This document shows, in pieces, positions 1 through 8,193 of a DNA stretch of 11,160 nucleotides. The first letter of the stretch is position 1, and each line of letters begins with the position of its first letter. Position numbers and translations under genes: made by a program. Location of the stretch: the NCBI GenBank assembly GCA_964481035.1, contig CAYZSE010000113.1, forward strand, positions 1 to 11,160, read 5' to 3'. This DNA comes from JAAAPF01 sp964481035 (GTDB lineage: Bacteria; Pseudomonadota; Alphaproteobacteria; Geminicoccales; Geminicoccaceae). The notes below the pieces were generated by a model. That model saw nothing but the letters and a program-made list of their open reading frames with translations. It had not been told where the DNA came from and did no database searches.

Positions 1-1290
1 CCGCTCGACGGTGACGTCGAGGAAGTGGGTGGCGCAGGAGATGCAGGGGTCGTGGTTGCGGATCGCCTGCTCGCAGCGCAAGCCCAGCGCCGCGTCGTCG
101 AGGTCCTTGAAGCCTTCCGCCACGGCGCGGACATCGGCCTCGATCGCCGCCTGGTTCTGGGCCGTGGGCGGGACGATGAGCGCCGTCTCGATGAGGCCGT
201 CGGGATCGACGGCGTAGCGGTGGTAGAGCGTGCCGCGCGGCGCCTCGGTCACACCGTGCCCCTCGCGGCCGCGCGGGTCGACCGCGACGTGCGCGGGCTC
301 GGGCGGGCGGTAGGCGGCGACGAGCCGAAGCGCCTCCTCGCAGGCGAAGGCCATCTCGAGCGCGCGCACGACGATGCTCGCGAAGGGGTTGGTGCAGGGC
401 GGCTCGAGGCCGACCGCGGCCGCGAGGTCGCGCACCCGCGGCGGCAGCTTCGCCGCGTTGAGGGCGAAGCGGGCGAGCGGGCCGGTGAGGTAGGGCGAGG
501 CGCCGTCGAGCGTCGCGTGGAGCGCGGTCGAGTGCGCCTCTTGGTGCTCGACGACGTGCGCGCCCCAGGCGCGGGCGGCAAAGCCGGCCCCGGTCGAGGT
601 GGCGAGGTCGCCCTCGTGCAAGGGGTAGGCGTCGGCCGGGGCCATGGCGAGCAACGGCCAGTCGCGCGCGACCTCCGGCATCGGCAGGGCAGCGGCCCAG
701 CGCACCGTCGCCTCGGCGTCGGCGCGGGCCTGCTCCAGCGCCGGGACGAGGGCGGCCAGGTCGGCGTGCGACGGCGCGCGGTAGAAGCCGCCGACGCGGA
801 CGTTGACCGGGTGCACGGCGCGGCCGCCGACGGCGGCGATCAGCGCGTTGCCGGCCTGCTTCAGGGCGAGGCCCCGGCGGACGACGTCGGGCGCGTCGGC
901 GGCGAGCTGGAAGCTGTCCGCGTAGCCGAGAAAGTCGGGCGCGTGCAGGAGATAGACGTGCAGCGCATGGCTCTGCAGCCACTCGCCGCAATAGAGCAGG
1001 CGCCTCAGGTCCTCGATCGGCCGCGGCAGCGTCACCCCGGCGGCGTCCTCCAGCGCCCGCGCCGCGCTGAGCTGGTAGGCGACCGGGCAGATGCCGCAGA
1101 TCCGCGCCGTGATGTCGGGCACCTCGTCGAAGTGCCGACCGCGCAGGAGCGCTTCGAAGAAGCGCGGCGGCTCGTAGATGTTGAGCTCGACGTGGTCGAC
1201 CTCGCCGTCGGCGAAGCGCAGGTGCAGGGCGCCCTCGCCCTCGACCCGGGCGAGCGCGTCGACGCGGATCGTGCGGGTCTCAGCGCTCAT
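1..1290 (-). CDS. [NiFe]-hydrogenase alpha (large, catalytic) subunit, group 3b type, 3' end cut by window
   Basis: Catalytic subunit of a soluble NAD(P)-linked [NiFe] hydrogenase that interconverts H2 with protons and electrons at a Ni-Fe(CN)2CO site. The 430 codons run from an ATG at 1290 without a stop, off the left edge. The four nickel-ligand cysteines are visible: the N-terminal pair in RICGICPVAYQ (Cys65, Cys68) and the C-terminal pair in DPCISCATHF (Cys416, Cys419, then His422). At least eight residues follow His422, so the gene should end soon beyond the edge and be near the usual length (about 430 residues). The family is normally cleaved after this His by a specific endopeptidase, not present here. 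The position three residues after Cys68, His in many large subunits, is Tyr72. There is no signal peptide, which fits a cytosolic enzyme. The start overlaps the end of the delta gene by 11 bases. Family assignment is secure; the 3b subgroup rests on the neighbouring beta and gamma genes. Confidence 0.96.
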   Translation of the reverse strand, partial: MSAETRTIRVDALARVEGEGALHLRFADGEVDHVELNIYEPPRFFEALLRGRHFDEVPDITARICGICPVAYQLSAARALEDAAGVTLPRPIEDLRRLLYCGEWLQSHALHVYLLHAPDFLGYADSFQLAADAPDVVRRGLALKQAGNALIAAVGGRAVHPVNVRVGGFYRAPSHADLAALVPALEQARADAEATVRWAAALPMPEVARDWPLLAMAPADAYPLHEGDLATSTGAGFAARAWGAHVVEHQEAHSTALHATLDGASPYLTGPLARFALNAAKLPPRVRDLAAAVGLEPPCTNPFASIVVRALEMAFACEEALRLVAAYRPPEPAHVAVDPRGREGHGVTEAPRGTLYHRYAVDPDGLIETALIVPPTAQNQAAIEADVRAVAEGFKDLDDAALGLRCEQAIRNHDPCISCATHFLDVTVER

Positions 1291-2056
1291 GGCGGCGGCT
1301 CGCCTCGCGGAAGGCCGGGGCATCGGCGTTGAAGCTGCGAAAGGCGCGCACCAGCGCCGCGTCGTCCGCGCCGAGCTCGCGCCACCAGGCGGCGAGCGCT
1401 TCGGTGTTGGGGCTCTCGCACGGCCCGAAGCAGCCATAGCAGCCGCGCCCGATCTTCGGGCAGAGGGCGCCGCAGCCGGTCTGGGTGACCGGGCCGAGGC
1501 ACGGCGTGCCGGCAGCGACCATCACGCACGGCACGCCCGCCCGCTTGCACGCCGTGCACACGCTCTCGCCGCTCACCACCGGACGGCGGCCGGCGAGGAG
1601 CGCGGCCACGACCTCGCGCACCTGGGCCGGGTTCACCGGGCAGCCGCGCAGCTCGAAGTCGACCAGGACGTGCTGGCCGATCGGCGTGGACGTGGCGAGG
1701 CAGGCGATGTGCTCCGGCCGCGGGTAGACGGCGCGCCGGTACGCTTCGGTGTCGGCGAAGTTCCTGAGGCTCTGGATGCCGCCCGCGGTCGCGCACGCGC
1801 CGATGGTGACGAGCCGCTTCGACTGCGCGCGGACCTCGCGGATCCGCTCGGCGTCGGCCGCGGTGGTGATCGAGCCCTCGACGAGGGAGAGGTCGAAGGG
1901 GCCGTCCAGCCGGGCCCGGCTGGCCTCGAGGAAGACGGCGATCTCGACCGCGCCGGCGAGCGCCAAGAGCTCGTCGACGCCATCGAGCACCGCGAGCTGG
2001 CAGCCGTCGCAGGAGGCGAATTTCCAGACCGCGAGCTTGGGCCGCGCGGGCGCCAT
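1280..2056 (-). CDS. [NiFe]-hydrogenase delta (small) subunit, NADH:ubiquinone oxidoreductase 20 kDa-like
   Basis: A 258-residue electron-transfer small subunit of the hydrogenase that partners alpha. The proximal [4Fe-4S] cluster ligands are Cys16 and Cys19 in SCDGCQ, Cys88 in IGACAT and Cys139 in RGCPV. The motif EGS at 60-62 is also typical of the family. A C-terminal cysteine-rich stretch (Cys167, 170, 177, 186, 195, 199, 206, 209, 213) supplies enough ligands for two more clusters. There is no Tat (RRxFxK) leader, unlike the periplasmic group 1 small subunits, and the protein begins almost directly with the cluster domain, as in cytosolic group 3 enzymes. The ATG lies one base after the gamma stop codon, and the stop overlaps the alpha start, so translation is probably coupled. 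Related 20 kDa subunits occur in respiratory complex I, but the adjacent alpha gene settles the assignment. Confidence 0.96.
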   Translation of the reverse strand: MAPARPKLAVWKFASCDGCQLAVLDGVDELLALAGAVEIAVFLEASRARLDGPFDLSLVEGSITTAADAERIREVRAQSKRLVTIGACATAGGIQSLRNFADTEAYRRAVYPRPEHIACLATSTPIGQHVLVDFELRGCPVNPAQVREVVAALLAGRRPVVSGESVCTACKRAGVPCVMVAAGTPCLGPVTQTGCGALCPKIGRGCYGCFGPCESPNTEALAAWWRELGADDAALVRAFRSFNADAPAFREASRRHER

Positions 2057-2057
2057 C

Positions 2058-2906
2058 TCAGAGCTCCCTGATCGCGAGCAGATCGGCGACGCGGTCGAAG
2101 GCGAAGACGGGTCCGTCGCGGCAGACGAGGTAGGGGCCGAGCTGGCAATGGCCGCAGGTGGCGAGCCCGCATTTCATGTTGCGCTCGAGCGAGAGGTAGA
2201 TGGCGTCGGCGGGAACGCCGCGCGCCGCGAGCAGGTTCGCCACCGCCCGCATCATGACCTCGGGCCCGCAGGTGAAGGCGACGGTCCGCTCGGGATCGAC
2301 GCGGATGTTGGAGAGCAGGGCGGTGACGAAGCCGACCCGCCCGGTCCATCCCGGCTCGGCGTAGTCGACGGTCACCGCGACCTCGATGCCGCCCTGCTCG
2401 TGCCAAGCCTCGAGATCGGCGACGTAGAGGCGGTCGGCGGGGCTGCGGGCACCGTAGAGCAGGAGCACCCGCCCGAACGCCCCCCGCTCGGCCAGCACCG
2501 CCTCGACGGCCGGGCGCAGCGGTGCGAGGCCGATGCCGCCGGCGGCCAGGACGAGATCGTGGCCGCGGGCGGCGGCCACGGGCCAGCCGACGCCGAAGGG
2601 CCCGCGTACCCCGACCTCGGCACCCGGCTGCAAGCGGCGCAGCGCCTCCGAGACGGGCCCGACCGAGCGCACGGTGTGGGCGACGGTCCCGTCGGGGGTG
2701 CCGCTGAGGCTGATCGCAGCCTCGCCGACACCGAAGGGGGCGAGCATGTTGAACTGCCCCGGCGCGCCGCGCTCGGCACCGTCGATCTCGAGATAGAGCG
2801 TGGACGCCTCGGCGGTGTCGGGGCGGACCGCGCGCACCCGCGCCGCCCTCGGCAGGAGCGCGGCGCGCCGCAAGGGCGCCGCGCGTGGCAGGAGCGCCGC
2901 GCTCAC
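2058..2906 (-). CDS. Hydrogenase gamma subunit, FAD/NAD(P)-binding oxidoreductase with [2Fe-2S] site (PyrK/ferredoxin-reductase type)
   Basis: A 282-residue subunit that should carry FAD and a nicotinamide site and exchange electrons with NAD(P)(H). A ferredoxin-reductase-like FAD domain comes first (GQFNML at 50-55, GEAAISLSG at 61-69). A Rossmann nucleotide-binding half follows (LVLAAGGIGLAPLRP at 118-132, FTCGPEVMM at 211-219). The C-terminal [2Fe-2S] ligands are Cys246, Cys251, Cys254 and Cys262, spaced as in dihydroorotate dehydrogenase electron-transfer subunits. The reading frame stays open far upstream. I chose the GTG at 2906 because it overlaps the preceding gene's TGA as GTGA and gives a normal family length. 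The first 25 residues contain an imperfect 12-residue duplication (AALLPRAA twice) with no counterpart that I know in homologues, so a later start is possible. NAD versus NADP preference cannot be read reliably from the sequence. Confidence 0.93.
   Translation of the reverse strand: MSAALLPRAAPLRRAALLPRAARVRAVRPDTAEASTLYLEIDGAERGAPGQFNMLAPFGVGEAAISLSGTPDGTVAHTVRSVGPVSEALRRLQPGAEVGVRGPFGVGWPVAAARGHDLVLAAGGIGLAPLRPAVEAVLAERGAFGRVLLLYGARSPADRLYVADLEAWHEQGGIEVAVTVDYAEPGWTGRVGFVTALLSNIRVDPERTVAFTCGPEVMMRAVANLLAARGVPADAIYLSLERNMKCGLATCGHCQLGPYLVCRDGPVFAFDRVADLLAIREL
2851..2906. repeat. Imperfect 36-base direct duplication at the start of the gamma gene
   Basis: GGCAGGAGCG occurs at 2851-2860 and again at 2887-2896, exactly 36 bases apart, with partial similarity continuing after each copy. 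On the minus strand this encodes AALLPRAA at residues 3-10 and again at 15-22 of the gamma subunit. The period is a multiple of three, so the frame is kept. It may be a local tandem duplication around the translation start; chance similarity in GC-rich, Ala/Arg/Leu-rich sequence is the alternative. Confidence 0.5.
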
Positions 2907-3360
2907 GCGACCGGCCCGTAGAGGTCGAGCGCCTGCATCCGGGCACTCTGCATGCGCCGCACGAGTTCCGGCACGAAGCGCTTCATCAGCGCATAGCCGA
3001 CGGCGGGCTCGGCGTCGCACTTGGCCCGAAGGCACGCGGCATCGAAGGCCACAGCACGCACCTGCGACAGTGCGCGCGCGTCGTGCTGGGAGCGGTAGGG
3101 CTCGACCAGCCAGGACGCCCCGAGCACCTCGTCGGGACCGAGGCTCAAGAAGAGCTGCGGCGGACGGCCCGGCAGGCCGTGCTCGAGCGCGACGCGGCCG
3201 TGCCGCAGGATGAAGAAGCGGTCCGCCGGGTCGCCCTCGCGCAGGAGGTAGGCACCTTCCTCGAACACGACGTTGCGGCCGCAACCGGCGATGAACGACG
3301 TCGTCGCTTCCGGCAGGCCGGCGAAGAAGGCGTGGCCGCGGAGGAGATCGGCAACGGTCT

Positions 3361-3364
<4 letters not shown>
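2903..3364 (-). CDS. Stand-alone cyclic nucleotide-binding-fold protein of the hydrogenase operon (HoxI-like)
   Basis: A 153-residue protein with one CRP/cNMP-binding-like domain. Its early part reads as the usual beta-roll (FEEGAYLLREGDPADRFFILRHG within 34-56). Residues 120-145 look like the start of the long C helix, but there is no helix-turn-helix, so it is not a transcription factor of CRP type. In the phosphate-binding cassette region (EVLGASW... ending near Arg97) the canonical Gly-Glu pair is not obvious, so cyclic nucleotide binding is doubtful. Stand-alone domains of this fold accompany some soluble NAD-linked hydrogenases; HoxI of Cupriavidus necator is a bona fide subunit. By analogy this may be a structural or nucleotide-sensing subunit; that is inference. 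The GTG start at 3364 overlaps the beta stop as GTGA, and its TGA overlaps the gamma GTG in the same way, so it sits translationally coupled between two enzyme subunits. Confidence 0.88.
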
Positions 3365-4488
<1,124 letters not shown>

Positions 4489-4586
4489 CCTCGCACGCCC
4501 CCGCAGCTCCGAGCGAGTGACGCCCTCGGCGCTGGTCCAGCCCATGCCTTCAACGTGCCCTCCGCGTGCGCGTACCCAGGCAGGGG

Positions 4587-4629
4587 ACTATGTCGTGGTA
4601 ACTCGCCCGCGCGCGCTGATCCACGTCAA
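4587..4629 (-). promoter_or_regulatory. Candidate FNR/FixK-type activated promoter of the hydrogenase operon
   Basis: Read on the minus strand, TTGAC-GTGG-ATCAG (4629 to 4616) matches eight of ten positions of the FNR/FixK consensus TTGAT-N4-ATCAA and is an imperfect inverted repeat. Downstream on the same strand, CATAGT (4592 to 4587) matches four of six -10 positions. If that hexamer is the -10, transcription would start near 4580 and the box centre would lie about 42 bases upstream, the spacing expected for a class II CRP/FNR-family activator. This would fit oxygen- or redox-responsive control of the hydrogenase genes. The bases are visible; function is inferred, and short matches of this kind can occur by chance. 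Confidence 0.4.
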
Positions 4630-4760
4630 CCCGGCGCGAAGGAAAGGATGCTGGGATGGCTCTGGGCCCACGCGACGCATCGCGAGGCCGGGCGATGCTG
4701 ATCGGGCGCGTGCGGCGCTGGCGTCGTGGCATCGCGGGCAACGCCGATCGTTCTCGGGAG

Positions 4761-4789
4761 TTGGATCAGGTCGAGGTGTCGGAGAGAAT
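4761..4789 (+). promoter_or_regulatory. Weak sigma70-like promoter candidate for hypABFCDE
   Basis: TTGGAT (4761-4766) and GAGAAT (4784-4789) are separated by exactly 17 bases and match three and four positions of the -35 and -10 consensus. They would start transcription about 45 bases before the hypA ATG. In such GC-rich DNA this AT-containing pair stands out, but the match is poor and no activator site is evident next to it. Confidence 0.25.
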
Positions 4790-4839
4790 CGTGTGGAAAA
4801 TCGACGAGATCGCCGCGGCTTTTGCCGATGCACGCGCCG

Positions 4840-5181
4840 ATGCATGAGCTGGCGCTGGCGCGTGCCGTCGTCGGCGCCCTCGCCGAGCAGGCGGAGATCC
4901 ACGGCTTCGCGCGGGTGATCCGGGTCAAGCTCGCCATCGGCGCGCTCGGCCACGTCGATCCCGGCGCACTCGCCTTCGGCTTCGACGTCGCCACCGCGGG
5001 CACGCTCGCCCAGGGCGCCGCCCTCGAAATCGAGCGCCCGCCGGGCGCGGCGCATTGTCTCGGCTGCGGCGAGGCCGTCGAGATCCTCTCGCGCGCCGAC
5101 CTTTGTCCGCGATGCGGCGGCGGCCGCCTCGTGGTCACTGGCGGCGAGGACATGACGATCCGAGAACTGGAGGTGGCGTGA
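4840..5181 (+). CDS. hypA: Hydrogenase nickel-insertion metallochaperone HypA
   Basis: A 113-residue nickel chaperone that works with HypB to load nickel into the hydrogenase large subunit in the cytoplasm. The protein begins MHELALARAV, with the family's invariant nickel-binding His2, and has the structural zinc site as two CxxC pairs (Cys73/76 in CLGC, Cys89/92 in CPRC). The length is typical. I chose the ATG at 4840 because it places His2 directly after the initiator. Another in-frame ATG at 4828 would give a start of MHAP followed by MHE; it is possible but would displace the nickel site. No strong Shine-Dalgarno precedes either. It is first in hypABFCDE, and its stop overlaps the hypB ATG by one base (TGATG). 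Confidence 0.96.
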   Translation: MHELALARAVVGALAEQAEIHGFARVIRVKLAIGALGHVDPGALAFGFDVATAGTLAQGAALEIERPPGAAHCLGCGEAVEILSRADLCPRCGGGRLVVTGGEDMTIRELEVA

Positions 5182-5924
5182 TGTGCGGCACCTGCGGCTG
5201 CGGCCCCACGGGGCTCACGATCGACGGTCGGCCCCACCAGGACCACGGCGTGGACGAGACCCGCGTGATCGCGCTGGAGCTCGACCTGCTCGCCAAGAAC
5301 GACGCCATCGCGGCCACCAACCGGCAGCGCCTCGGTCAGTCGTCGACCCTCGCCTTGAACCTCATGTCGAGCCCCGGTGCGGGCAAGACGTCGTTGCTCG
5401 TCCGCACCATCGAGGCCCTCGCCGGCCGCCTGCCGCTCGCGGTGATCGAGGGGGACCAGGCGACCGCCAACGACGCGGAGCGTATCCGCGCGACGGGCGC
5501 GCCCGCCATGCAGGTCAACACCGGCAAGGGCTGCCATCTCGACGCCGCGATGATCGCCACCGCCCTCGACCGCGGCCTCGCGCCAAAGAGCGGCGTTCTC
5601 TTCATCGAGAACGTCGGCAACCTCGTCTGCCCGGCGGGCTTCGACCTCGGCGAGGCCCACAAGGTCGTCGTCGCCTCGGTCACCGAGGGCGAGGACAAGC
5701 CCTTGAAGTACCCCGACATGTTCGCCGTCGCCGACCTCCTGCTCGTGAACAAGTGCGATCTCCTCCCGCATCTCGACGTCGACCTCGCGACCCTGGTGGC
5801 GAACGCTCGGCGGCTCGCCCCGGCCGTCGAGGTGCTGCTGGTGAGTGCGCGCACGGGTGCCGGCCTGGCCGCCTGGCTCGACTGGATCGAGCGCCGGCGC
5901 GGCCCGCCGCGCGCCGTTGCCTGA
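5181..5924 (+). CDS. hypB: Hydrogenase nickel-incorporation GTPase HypB
   Basis: A 247-residue SIMIBI-class GTPase that drives nickel delivery with HypA. The N-terminal high-affinity nickel motif is seen as MCGTCGCG (Cys2, Cys5, Cys7). The P-loop is SSPGAGKTS (63-71). EGDQATANDAERIR (90-103) is the typical HypB switch region. Metal-site residues of the G domain are Cys118 and His119 (GKGCHLDA) and Cys150 (NVGNLVCP), and the guanine-specificity motif is NKCD (190-193). The linker after the N-terminal motif has only two histidines (His19, His22), so the long polyhistidine nickel-storage stretch of some HypB proteins is absent. The ATG at 5181 overlaps the hypA stop and is required for the N-terminal nickel motif. 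The gene ends seven bases before hypF. Confidence 0.97.
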   Translation: MCGTCGCGPTGLTIDGRPHQDHGVDETRVIALELDLLAKNDAIAATNRQRLGQSSTLALNLMSSPGAGKTSLLVRTIEALAGRLPLAVIEGDQATANDAERIRATGAPAMQVNTGKGCHLDAAMIATALDRGLAPKSGVLFIENVGNLVCPAGFDLGEAHKVVVASVTEGEDKPLKYPDMFAVADLLLVNKCDLLPHLDVDLATLVANARRLAPAVEVLLVSARTGAGLAAWLDWIERRRGPPRAVA

Positions 5925-5931
5925 GGCGCGC

Positions 5932-8190
5932 ATGGACGCGCTCCTTGATGACGGGCCGGCCATCCGGCGCCTGCGGGTGCGCGTGCGTGGGCTCGTCCAG
6001 GGCGTCGGCTTTCGCCCGTTCGTCTACACGACGGCCCGCCGGCACGGGCTCGCCGGCTGGGTCAAGAACGACGCCCAGGGCGTGCTGATCGAGGTCGAAG
6101 GGCTCGCCATGGAGCGCTTCGTCGACGATCTCGCCCGGTTCGCACCACCGCTCGCGCGCGTCGATTCCGTCGAGGCGACGCCCTTGCCCTGCCGCGGCGA
6201 GCGGGGCTTTCGCATCGAGGCCAGCGGCACGGACGGCGCCGCCACCACCCTCATCGGCGTCGACACCGCACCCTGCGAAGCCTGTCTCGCCGAGCTGTTC
6301 GATCCGACCGACCGGCATTGGCGCTACCCGTTCCTCAACTGCACCCATTGCGGGCCGCGCTACACCATCGTCCACGGCCTGCCCTACGATCGCGCCCGCA
6401 CGGCAATGGGCGCCTTCGCGCTCTGCTGCGACTGCGCGCGGGCCTACCACGACCCGGCCGACCGCCGCTTCCACGCCCAGCCGACCGCGTGTCCGGCCTG
6501 CGGCCCGAAGCTGAGCCAGCCGCTCGAGCGGATCGTCGCCGAGCTGCGCGCCGGCCGCATCGTCGCCCTCAAGGGCCCTGGCGGCTACCAGCTCGCCTGC
6601 GATGCCCGCGACGCGGCCGCCGTGGCGCGCCTGCGGCGGCGCAAGCGGCGCCATGCCAAACCCCTCGCGGTCATGGTCGCGAGCCTCGCCGCGGCGCGCC
6701 GCATTGCCGAGGTCGACGATGCAGCCGCGGCGCTCCTCGCCGCGCCGGCGCGGCCCATCGTGCTCCTGCCGCGGCGAGAGGAGGCCGATCTCGCCCCCGG
6801 ACTCGCGCCCGGCGTCGCGAGCTTGGGCGTGATGCTGCCGGCGACGCCGCTGCACTATCTCTTGTTCCACGAGGCCGCCGGCCGCCCCGCGGGCACGCAC
6901 TGGCTGGAGAGCCCGCCCGGCGACGTCTGGGTCGTGACCAGCGCCAATCCGGTGGGCGAGCCTTTGGTGATCGACGACGACGAGGCGGCGGCGAAGCTCG
7001 CGGGCATCGCCGATCTCATCGTCGGCCACGACCGCGCGGTGGTCGTCCGCAACGACGACAGCGTCGTCCAGCCCGACCCGCACGGGCCGGTCATCGTCCG
7101 GCGCGCGCGCGGCTACGCGCCCGATCCCGTCCGCCTGTGCCGAGCGGTGCCGCCCGTGCTCGCCATGGGCTGCTACCTCAAGACGACGCTGTGCGTCACC
7201 CGCGACGACGAGGCGTTCCTCTCGCAGCACGTGGGCGATCTCGCCACCGCCGGTGCTCGTCGCTTCCACGACGCGACGCGCCGCCATCTCCTCGATCTCA
7301 CCGGCAGCGAGCCGCGGCTGGTCGCCCACGACCTGCACCCGGACTACCCCTCGACCCGCGCAGCGCAGGCGCTGGGGCTGGCGACCCTCGCCGTCCAGCA
7401 CCACCATGCGCACCTCGCCGCCGTCGCCGCCGAGCACGGCCACGCGGGGCCGCTCCTCGGCCTCGCGCTGGACGGGGTCGGCCTCGGCGCCGACGGCACC
7501 ATCTGGGGCGGTGAGCTCATGGACATCGACGGCGCCCGCTACACGCGCCTCGCCCGGCTTGCACCCGTGCCCCAGCCGGGCGGCGACGCCGCGGCGCGCG
7601 CGCCCTGGCGGATGGCCGCGTCCGTCCTCCACGCCCTCGGCCGCGGCGACGAGATCGCCCGGCGCTTCGCGAGCCAGCCCCACAGCGCCTCCCTCGCCAC
7701 CGTCATCGACCGCGGCATCAACGCGCCCTTGACCTCGAGCCTCGGCCGCCTGTTCGACGCCGCCGCGGCGCTGTTGGGCGTCGCCAGCGAGAACAGCTTC
7801 GAGGGCGAGGCCGCCATGCGTCTCGAAGCCCTGGTGACGCGACCTCGGAGCGACGGCGCCTTCGCCTTCACGGCCGCGGGCGACCTCGATCTCCTGCCGC
7901 TGTTCGAGCGCCTGGCGCAGCTCGACGCCGGAAGCGGTGCCGATCTCTTCCACGGCACGCTCGCGGACGCGCTCGGCCGCTGGCTCGGCGACCGCGCCGA
8001 GGCCATGGGTCGCCGGACCGTGGCGCTCGGCGGCGGCTGCCTCGTGAACCGGCCGCTCCGCCGGGGGCTGATCCAGGCCCTGGAGGCGCGGCGCCTTCGG
8101 GTGCTTGTGCCCCGCGCGGTCCCGCCCGGCGACGGCGGCCTCAGTCTCGGCCAGGCCTGGATCGCCGTCCACGCCCTCGAGGAAGGTTGA
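5932..8190 (+). CDS. hypF: Carbamoyltransferase HypF
   Basis: A 752-residue enzyme that turns carbamoyl phosphate and ATP into carbamoyl-adenylate and loads the carbamoyl group onto HypE, the source of the cyanide ligands. Domains in order: acylphosphatase-like (VQGVGFRPFVY at 22-32), two zinc fingers with regular spacing (Cys115/118, 137/140, then 165/168, 187/190), a YrdC-like nucleotide-binding domain (KGPGGYQLACDA at 214-225), and a Kae1/TobZ-like carbamoyltransferase domain. The last has the metal-binding HHHAH (490-494), DGVGLGADG soon after, and GGGCLVN (700-706). The length is that of the family and nothing is missing. The ATG at 5932 was chosen for family length and for its place seven bases after hypB; an upstream open frame overlapping hypB is unlikely to be translated. 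The stop lies three bases before hypC. Confidence 0.97.
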   Translation: MDALLDDGPAIRRLRVRVRGLVQGVGFRPFVYTTARRHGLAGWVKNDAQGVLIEVEGLAMERFVDDLARFAPPLARVDSVEATPLPCRGERGFRIEASGTDGAATTLIGVDTAPCEACLAELFDPTDRHWRYPFLNCTHCGPRYTIVHGLPYDRARTAMGAFALCCDCARAYHDPADRRFHAQPTACPACGPKLSQPLERIVAELRAGRIVALKGPGGYQLACDARDAAAVARLRRRKRRHAKPLAVMVASLAAARRIAEVDDAAAALLAAPARPIVLLPRREEADLAPGLAPGVASLGVMLPATPLHYLLFHEAAGRPAGTHWLESPPGDVWVVTSANPVGEPLVIDDDEAAAKLAGIADLIVGHDRAVVVRNDDSVVQPDPHGPVIVRRARGYAPDPVRLCRAVPPVLAMGCYLKTTLCVTRDDEAFLSQHVGDLATAGARRFHDATRRHLLDLTGSEPRLVAHDLHPDYPSTRAAQALGLATLAVQHHHAHLAAVAAEHGHAGPLLGLALDGVGLGADGTIWGGELMDIDGARYTRLARLAPVPQPGGDAAARAPWRMAASVLHALGRGDEIARRFASQPHSASLATVIDRGINAPLTSSLGRLFDAAAALLGVASENSFEGEAAMRLEALVTRPRSDGAFAFTAAGDLDLLPLFERLAQLDAGSGADLFHGTLADALGRWLGDRAEAMGRRTVALGGGCLVNRPLRRGLIQALEARRLRVLVPRAVPPGDGGLSLGQAWIAVHALEEG

Positions 8191-8193
8191 GCC

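Larger units (their letters stand above)
4489..4839. other. Divergent intergenic region between hydrogenase beta gene and hypA
   Basis: This 351-base gap separates the two divergent operons and should hold both promoters. It contains the FNR/FixK-like box and -10 candidate facing left and a weak sigma70-like pair facing right. If the beta gene starts at its upstream ATG (4545), the gap shrinks to 294 bases. Short open frames in the gap show no recognisable protein and no good ribosome-binding site. I see no -24/-12 sigma54 promoter with correct spacing, no riboswitch and no terminator. Confidence 0.7.

Noticed and set aside
25..1332. A 435-codon plus-strand open frame opposite the hydrogenase alpha gene
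   Set aside because: It mirrors the alpha gene with no recognisable motif; the minus-strand frame has both nickel-binding CxxC motifs.
4727..4742. A TGGCAT...GGGCAA sequence resembling a sigma54 -24/-12 promoter upstream of hypA
   Set aside because: The GG-to-GC spacing is two bases short of the strict sigma54 requirement and the -12 TTGC is not matched.
4626..5963. A 445-codon minus-strand open frame opposite hypA and hypB
   Set aside because: It is antisense to hypA and hypB, crosses the regulatory region, and its translation has no recognisable domain.
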